A DNA stretch of 64,000 bases from Dehalococcoidia bacterium (GTDB lineage: Bacteria; Chloroflexota; Dehalococcoidia; Tepidiformales; Tepidiformaceae): assembly GCA_020853755.1 (NCBI GenBank), contig JADYYG010000009.1:50779-114778 (forward strand). The letters are read 5' to 3'. Shown one piece after another: positions 59,612-64,000 of this stretch. Both the position numbers and the translations under genes were made by a program. The notes below the pieces were generated by a model. That model had not been told where the DNA came from, made no database searches, and was given only the letters and a program-made list of their open reading frames with translations. Each line of letters starts with the position of its first letter. Position 1 is the stretch's first letter.

Positions 59612-60610
59612 ATGCCGCCAGGCAAGGGGTTCTACGGTCCGAAGTACAGGGAGCGCGGCTCCAGCGACAGGCGCATGACGCCGCTCTACCTGCTCGCGGC
59701 CGTGCCGCTCCTGGCTGTCTTTGGCCTGATCGGGAAGTGTGCGCTCGGCGGCGGCAGTTCCACACCGGCGGATGGCGATTCGGGCCAGGCCCAGGTTCAG
59801 AACGATTCCCGGCCGAAGCCCACGGAGCTGCCAAAAGTGGCGCCGACACGTGACCCTGCGAAAAAGGTCGCGGGTGAGAATGAAGGCGCGGCCAGCATTC
59901 CCGCTGGGGCCGAAAAGCCATCGATCAAGGAGTACCTCATCGCTGGGAGCAAGCGGTTCGAGTTGCCGCTCAACGTGCACTCCGGGGTCGAAGACTACTT
60001 TGGCAGTGCCCGCGCGGACGGCAAGGTCCACGCCGGCGTCGACTTTTCGCTGACCGGCCTGAAGAACGTCCCGGTTGAGTCCCCTTGCGAGGGCATCGTC
60101 GCCGAAGTGGGGAACGACGCGGTTCTTGGCACCTACGTGATCGTCGATTGCGGCGGGAACTTCAAGGCCGTTGTGGGCTGGCTGGCCAGCAGTCGTGTTG
60201 GCAACGGGAACAACGTCTCACGGTCGACCGTCATCGGCTCCGCTGAAGACGACGGTTTTGTCCATGTGGAGTTGCGCTACAAGGACGTGCCGCTCGATCC
60301 AAAGGACTTCATGCAAATCCCCGGGAAGGAAGTTATTCCGTGGACGCCGACGCCAACCCCGACGCTCCGCCCGGGCGAAACACCGACGCCGGAGCCGACC
60401 GAGACGCAGACGCCGAGCCCCACCAACTCGTCTGGCGGCGAAGGGACGGCCGAGCCGGCGACGGAGACGCCGTTGCCCACCGACACTCCAACGCTGGGCC
60501 CGCCCAGCGCGACACCGACGATTACGCCCACGCCAACGCGGACGCCGACACCCACGCGCACGCCCAGGCCTCCTCAGAGCACACCGACTCCGCTCCCTCG
60601 GGCACAGTAG
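59612..60610 (+). CDS. M23/LysM-type peptidase-like protein with Pro/Thr-rich tail, probably inactive
   Basis: 332 residues. One N-terminal hydrophobic anchor ([22 protein letters not shown], about 24-45), a charged linker, then an M23-like beta domain (about 110-235). The first zinc-ligand motif is intact (HAGVD, His140 and Asp144). The HxH motif reads FVHVE (only His218), and the usual YGHL segment is AVVGWLAS. Catalysis is therefore doubtful; it may bind peptidoglycan or another peptidase. The last 90 residues are Pro/Thr/Glu repeats ([10 protein letters not shown] style), probably a wall-spanning stalk. Confidence 0.82.
   Translation: MPPGKGFYGPKYRERGSSDRRMTPLYLLAAVPLLAVFGLIGKCALGGGSSTPADGDSGQAQVQNDSRPKPTELPKVAPTRDPAKKVAGENEGAASIPAGAEKPSIKEYLIAGSKRFELPLNVHSGVEDYFGSARADGKVHAGVDFSLTGLKNVPVESPCEGIVAEVGNDAVLGTYVIVDCGGNFKAVVGWLASSRVGNGNNVSRSTVIGSAEDDGFVHVELRYKDVPLDPKDFMQIPGKEVIPWTPTPTPTLRPGETPTPEPTETQTPSPTNSSGGEGTAEPATETPLPTDTPTLGPPSATPTITPTPTRTPTPTRTPRPPQSTPTPLPRAQ
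60340..60606 (+). repeat. Low-complexity ACG-CCG coding repeat
   Basis: The 3' end of the M23-like gene, built from degenerate threonine-proline codons (acgccgacgccaacc-like units) interrupted by Glu/Gly/Ser. It is expandable and slippage-prone. Confidence 0.8.
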
Positions 60611-60663
60611 CAATTCTGCCGGGCGGCTTGCCTGCTCGGCGTCTTGCTTCCACGATCACGCGT

Positions 60664-60951
60664 ATGGCGCTCTATGAATACCTTTGTCCTTCCTGCGGCA
60701 CCCGCACCGAGAAGCGGATGCCCATGTCTGATGTCCTTCAACTGATCCCTTGCCCGAAGTGCGGCAAACAGGCGAAAAAGACCATGGGGAACTGGGCTGT
60801 CGTCGGCGTGGCCCAGGAGTCTGTGGGCGATGGGCCAGCTCCCTGGGACAGTGACGGCGGCGATGATGGCGGCGACTTCGGCGACCTCGGCGGCGGCGAC
60901 CCGTTCGGGGGGCACGGCCACTCCCATGGGCCGGGAGGCCATTCCCACTAA
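60664..60951 (+). CDS. FmdB-family zinc-ribbon protein (paralogue C)
   Basis: 95 residues from the ATG at 60664. Zinc ribbon MALYEYLCPSC with Cys8, Cys11, Cys30 and Cys33 (CPKC), and NWAVVGVAQ. The tail is Gly/Asp-rich, then Gly/His-rich (GGHGHSHGPGGHSH), a likely nickel/zinc or other metal-binding stretch. It ends one base before the downstream DUF402 start. Third FmdB paralogue in the window. Confidence 0.9.
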   Translation: MALYEYLCPSCGTRTEKRMPMSDVLQLIPCPKCGKQAKKTMGNWAVVGVAQESVGDGPAPWDSDGGDDGGDFGDLGGGDPFGGHGHSHGPGGHSH

Positions 60952-60952
60952 C

Positions 60953-61600
60953 GTGTCATCCCCATGGTTCGAAGCCGGCGACGATGTGGTGGTTCGCTAC
61001 ATCACCCGGGCGGGCAGCCAGGTGGGCATGACGTGGCCATTCAAGGTGGTCCACGATGACGCCGAATCCACGGCCCTCTACATCGCTGCCGGGTCCACGT
61101 TCATGCGCTGGGCCTACGGTTCCGACGGCTCGCGGGAGTTGGCCGAAGGGGAGTGGCGGCGCAGTGTACTCCGCCTCATGTACCCCGGGCTGAGCTACTC
61201 TGTCTGGCTCTTCTGGGAGGGCGAACCGCATCGGTTCACGACCTACTACATTAACTTCGAGGAACCGTTCCGGCGCACACCGGTTGGCTTCGATACCAAC
61301 GACCACACCCTGGACATCGTGGTCCAACCCAACCTGTCGTGGCAGTGGAAGGACCGCCCGGAGTTCGAAGCGCTGGTGGCACAGGGCCACTTCGGCGCCG
61401 AGTTCGCCGTCAGCGTAGAGCAGGCAGCGGAAGATGCCCTCGCCCGGATCACCAGGAGTGATCCGCCGTTTGACGGCAGTTGGTGCGACTGGGAGCCGCC
61501 CGGGCACTGGCTTCGTCCGAAGCTCCACCCGGGGTGGCGCACCGAGCCAGCTGTCCCCTGGGAGCGGCGAGCCTGGGCGTATCCTGCGGCTGCCGGCTGA
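60953..61600 (+). CDS. DUF402 domain protein
   Basis: 215 residues from the GTG at 60953; an ATG at 60926 inside the FmdB gene is possible. Core motif DTNDHTLDIVVQPNLSWQWKDRPEFEALVAQG is split around the conserved DHxLDIVV and WKD segments, matching DUF402 proteins (FomD/YtqA-like nucleoside-diphosphatases). It may hydrolyse a nucleotide; the substrate is unknown. It lies immediately behind FmdB C and may be translationally coupled to it. Confidence 0.85.
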   Translation: MSSPWFEAGDDVVVRYITRAGSQVGMTWPFKVVHDDAESTALYIAAGSTFMRWAYGSDGSRELAEGEWRRSVLRLMYPGLSYSVWLFWEGEPHRFTTYYINFEEPFRRTPVGFDTNDHTLDIVVQPNLSWQWKDRPEFEALVAQGHFGAEFAVSVEQAAEDALARITRSDPPFDGSWCDWEPPGHWLRPKLHPGWRTEPAVPWERRAWAYPAAAG

Positions 61601-61604
61601 ACCG

Positions 61605-62480
61605 TCAGTCCCTTGCCAGGGCCATCGTTCGCGCGCGAGGCTTCAGCAGTGCGGATGGCGGCGTTGCCGTCGCGGTGGGCGGCGCCGTCGCTGTCGCGGT
61701 TGCCGTCGCTGTCGGGGACGTCCCGCCGGGGTAGGCAGCCTGGAGACCAGCGATGTCATCAGCGGCCAGCGTCCGCTTCGAGGTCGCCTTCTTCAGGCTT
61801 GGGAACATGACCGCCGACGAATCCGAACTGTGTCCCAGCCCGGCGGCGTGCCCCAGTTCGTGGAGGACCGTTGAACCGATATCATAGCGGCCGGCCTCAG
61901 GCGGTTGGGCCGCGGTCCAGGTGTTCAGGTCGTCGTCGAGGTGCATGTCGAACTCGACGAGCTTCGCATTCGCGCCGCCGCTGCGGCCCCAGACCGTGCA
62001 GGTCTGCCCCAGTGTGGGGAACACCAGCGGTTCGAACCTGATGGTGTTGTGGCCGTCGAGGTCGATCGTGTCACCGCAGGCGCCGACCTCTCCCGCGCCT
62101 GCGCCGGCCCACGTGAAGCTAAACGTCGACGGCGTGACCGCGTTCCAGCTTGTAATGGCCTGCTGGATGAGCGCCGGCATCCCCAGGCCGGGTGGTTCGC
62201 CGGCCGCGTTGTACTCGACGGGCACCGGCATGGATTCGGCTGCCCAACGATGCTGGTTCACCACGTATTGGGCTGAGACGGGAGCCGACTCCACATCTGT
62301 AGCTACGCTCCCATCGGGCTGAAGCGTGAAGGTGTACGTGACGGCGAAATACTCGTCACCGGCAGCCTGCGCCCGCTCGGTACCGGACGCGCTGCCGAAG
62401 AGCAGTAGCCCGCCGGCGGCCAGGGCAGTGAGCGCCAACGCAAACATCCCACGACGGCGGTGCATGGTGACGTCGTTCAT
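61605..62480 (-). CDS. Secreted matrixin-like metalloprotease (M10)
   Basis: 291 residues. Signal peptide (RGMFALALTALAAGGLLLFGS, about 10-30). Zinc motif HELGHAAGLGH (His207, Glu208, His211, His217) with the Met-turn Met225 in SAVMFPS, defining a matrixin-type metzincin. A C-terminal Ala/Thr repeat (TATATATAPPTATATPPS, about 255-276) and a basic end (KPRARTMALARD) follow. It would be an extracellular protease. It converges with the DUF402 gene, 4 bp apart. Confidence 0.9.
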   Translation of the reverse strand: MNDVTMHRRRGMFALALTALAAGGLLLFGSASGTERAQAAGDEYFAVTYTFTLQPDGSVATDVESAPVSAQYVVNQHRWAAESMPVPVEYNAAGEPPGLGMPALIQQAITSWNAVTPSTFSFTWAGAGAGEVGACGDTIDLDGHNTIRFEPLVFPTLGQTCTVWGRSGGANAKLVEFDMHLDDDLNTWTAAQPPEAGRYDIGSTVLHELGHAAGLGHSSDSSAVMFPSLKKATSKRTLAADDIAGLQAAYPGGTSPTATATATATAPPTATATPPSALLKPRARTMALARD

Positions 62481-62524
62481 CCGGGCGGTAGCGTCTCAGG
62501 TTTTCGGTAACGGTCGAAAGAAGC

Positions 62525-62551
62525 GGAAAGCCCGGGGTATCCGGGCTTTCC
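62525..62551 (-). terminator. Hairpin terminator after the 62.6-kb lipoprotein gene
   Basis: GGAAAGCCCGG (62525-62535) pairs with CCGGGCTTTCC (62541-62551) around a 5-base loop. On the minus strand it is followed by a moderately T-rich GCTTCTTTC. Confidence 0.78.
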
Positions 62552-62578
62552 ACAGCGTTGCGTGCCTGGTGGGGCTGC

Positions 62579-63091
62579 TTACTCTCCGAACGAGAAGTCG
62601 GCGTCCTTGCAGTCCTTGTTGTTCTCGGCGATCTTCGTCAGCCGGTCCGAAGCTTCCTTGGGCGGATCCGGGAACGGCTCGCCGGTGAAGATGTCTGACT
62701 CGAGGTCGCCCTTCTTGAGGGCGGCCACCGCTTCGTTGAGCTTCTTGGACGCCTGATCGTGCCAGTCCTTCAGGTCCTTCGGCGGCTTGGCCTTGTCGAA
62801 CGCCTTGGCGAAATCCTCGAACGGATCAGCGAGGGCTTCGGCAGCCTTCTTCGGGTCCGATGAATTGCCGAGGTTCGCGCTGGCCTTTTCGAGGTCCTTC
62901 GAGAATTGCGCTCCTGCCTTGCAGATGTCGGCGACGAATTTCTCGTCGCTGCCGGTTCCGCCGGAGCTGGAGCTGCCCTTATCGCCGCTGCTTCCGCCGT
63001 CATCGTCGTCGCCGCCGCAGGCGCTGAACGCCATCGCGCCCAGCGCGAGTGTTGCGACACTCGCATACAAGACCAGTTTCTTAAGACTCAT
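62579..63091 (-). CDS. Predicted lipoprotein, unknown function
   Basis: 170 residues from the ATG at 63091 (GGGAAGGGAAAG upstream). Signal segment KKLVLYASVATLALGAMAFSAC with lipobox Cys25, then an acidic GGDDDDGG linker with Ser/Gly. The mature part is helical with evenly spaced Lys/Asp and three cysteines (DICKAG, KDCKDA and the lipobox). The linker resembles the lipoprotein at 23.3 kb. Function unknown. Confidence 0.82.
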   Translation of the reverse strand: MSLKKLVLYASVATLALGAMAFSACGGDDDDGGSSGDKGSSSSGGTGSDEKFVADICKAGAQFSKDLEKASANLGNSSDPKKAAEALADPFEDFAKAFDKAKPPKDLKDWHDQASKKLNEAVAALKKGDLESDIFTGEPFPDPPKEASDRLTKIAENNKDCKDADFSFGE

Positions 63092-63204
63092 AGACTTTCC
63101 CTTCCCTTGTTCCCCGCGCGCGAATTGTGCGCTGCACGCCGCCTTCAGCGCCAGCGGGGAAACCATGACACGAGGGAAATCGACGCCCTGAATCCGCGGA
63201 AACA

Positions 63205-63234
63205 GGAGAGGCGCCCGTTTCCGGGCGCCTCTCC
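63205..63234 (-). terminator. Hairpin terminator after the acyl-CoA dehydrogenase gene
   Basis: A 13-bp perfect stem, GGAGAGGCGCCCG with CGGGCGCCTCTCC, around a 4-base loop. The minus-strand tail reads CTGTTTCC. It lies between the dehydrogenase stop (63257) and the next lipoprotein start (63091). Confidence 0.83.
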
Positions 63235-63256
63235 ACAGGATTCCGAAGGTGCTCGA

Positions 63257-64000
63257 CTAGATCTCGAGCATCTGCGCGACGCGCTCGCGATGGAAGTCGC
63301 CGTCGCCCCAGAACAGTTCGGCCCGCTTCTGGCGGCGGAAGAACAGCTGGATGATGTAGTCCTTGGTGAAGCCGATACCACCGTGGATCTGCTGGCCGTG
63401 AGCGACCACGCGGCGGCTGGCATCGCTGCACCATGCCTTCGCCATCGCGGTGTCCATATCGGCGCTGGCTTCGCCTTCGCTGGTCGCCCAGGCGGCCTTG
63501 TACATGATGAACCGCATGCCATCGACGTCGGTCACCATGTCGGCGGCCTTGTGCTGGATGGCCTGGAACGAGCCGATCGGGCGGCCGAACTGGACGCGCT
63601 CCTTGGCGTAGTTCACCGAGATCTCGAAGTCGCGCTGCGCGAGACCGACGAGGTAGGCGCACTCGAGCACCGTCGCCATGTTGCGGAGGCGCGCCCCGGT
63701 CGCGGCGTCCATGCTCACCACGTCGTCGGCCGCCACCTTCACGTCCTTGAAGACGACTTCCGCCTGCTTGTCGGCGGCGATCGTCTTGAGGACCGTGACG
63801 CTGACGCCCGCCTGGTCGCGCGGGACGATGAAGACCGCGAGCGAGCCGTCCGGCTTGTGCGCTTCGACGTGCAGGTAGTCGGCGACGTTCGCGTCCGGCA
63901 CGAAGAGCTTGGTGCCGTTGAGCACGAAGCCGGCGCCGTCGGCCGTGGCCTTCATCTCGATGCCTTCGTGGTCCCAGCGGCCGCTGGGCTCCGTGATGGC
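63257..64000 (-). CDS. Acyl-CoA dehydrogenase (C-terminal part, cut by the window end)
   Basis: The frame runs from the right edge (first codon at 63998-64000) to the stop at 63257, 247 residues, with the N-terminus outside. Diagnostic segments: ERVQFGRPIGSFQAIQHKAADM, GQQIHGGIGFTKDYIIQLFFRRQ and TGARLRNMATVLECAYLVGLAQRDFEI. FAD-dependent; it oxidises an acyl-CoA to the 2,3-enoyl-CoA. The chain specificity is not visible. It fits with the enoyl-CoA hydratase at 40.9 kb in general beta-oxidation. Confidence 0.92.
   Translation of the reverse strand, partial: AITEPSGRWDHEGIEMKATADGAGFVLNGTKLFVPDANVADYLHVEAHKPDGSLAVFIVPRDQAGVSVTVLKTIAADKQAEVVFKDVKVAADDVVSMDAATGARLRNMATVLECAYLVGLAQRDFEISVNYAKERVQFGRPIGSFQAIQHKAADMVTDVDGMRFIMYKAAWATSEGEASADMDTAMAKAWCSDASRRVVAHGQQIHGGIGFTKDYIIQLFFRRQKRAELFWGDGDFHRERVAQMLEI

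Noticed and set aside
60340..60606. Possible CRISPR-like or tandem repeat array
   Set aside because: The repeats are short threonine-proline codons within a coding frame, without spacers.

Overview
The window is about 64 kb of GC-rich bacterial chromosome, densely packed with genes on both strands. I see no rRNA, insertion sequence, CRISPR array, prophage or replication origin. The gene mix suggests Chloroflexota, most likely a Dehalococcoidia/Tepidiforma-like lineage. The clues are a methylmalonyl-CoA mutase large subunit without a fused B12 domain, a ferredoxin-dependent 2-oxoacid oxidoreductase (KorAB), a long-form ferredoxin:thioredoxin reductase catalytic chain, luciferase-like (possibly F420- or flavin-dependent) oxidoreductases, an Lhr-Nei pair, MprF, and a CIRCE heat-shock operator. 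The placement is an inference from gene content, not from a phylogenetic marker.

Layout. Bases 1-5.9 kb hold a minus-strand run (FmdB zinc ribbon, two TetR regulators, dtd, proS, methylmalonyl-CoA mutase), headed by a CIRCE operator and diverging from a tRNA-Ser(UGA). Bases 6-13.4 kb hold sucC without sucD, two GNAT acetyltransferases, an orphan FTR catalytic subunit, a DinB-like protein, a degenerate winged-helix response regulator, a secreted CAP protein, a hydrolase, a D-threonine-aldolase-like enzyme and a 45-residue zinc ribbon. Bases 13.4-19.9 kb hold a NarL-type two-component pair with a large PAS/GAF kinase, then small-molecule enzymes. Bases 20-30.4 kb hold a MocR/PdxR regulator, hydrolase, lipoproteins, a cytidylate-kinase-like protein, a rhomboid-like protein overlapping mprF, and a double HD/HD-GYP protein. 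A 19-bp exact direct repeat brackets a lower-GC lipoprotein gene in this part.

Bases 30.6-36.3 kb form the most coherent module: a CBS-domain protein, KorA, KorB, a zinc-ribbon CBS protein, a LysR regulator with its own operator-like repeats, and a PHP protein. This looks like 2-oxoacid:ferredoxin oxidoreductase bracketed by possible nucleotide or energy sensors. Bases 36.3-46.3 kb carry cell-envelope hydrolases (SLT, VanY), alpha/beta hydrolases, an enoyl-CoA hydratase, a MarR-ClC pair with a palindromic and probably leaderless promoter, a tandem-duplicated unknown protein and an ErpA-like Fe-S carrier.

Bases 46.3-54.2 kb hold lhr-nei, a divergent glutamyl-tRNA reductase and an ADP-forming acyl-CoA synthetase alpha subunit. 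Bases 54.3-64 kb hold small zinc-ribbon proteins (two more FmdB paralogues), two luciferase-like oxidoreductases, DUF192 and DUF402 proteins, a degenerate M23-like protein with a Pro/Thr tail, a matrixin, a lipoprotein, and an acyl-CoA dehydrogenase cut by the window end. Hairpin terminators separate many of the convergent units. No stretch over 300 bases lacks a gene.
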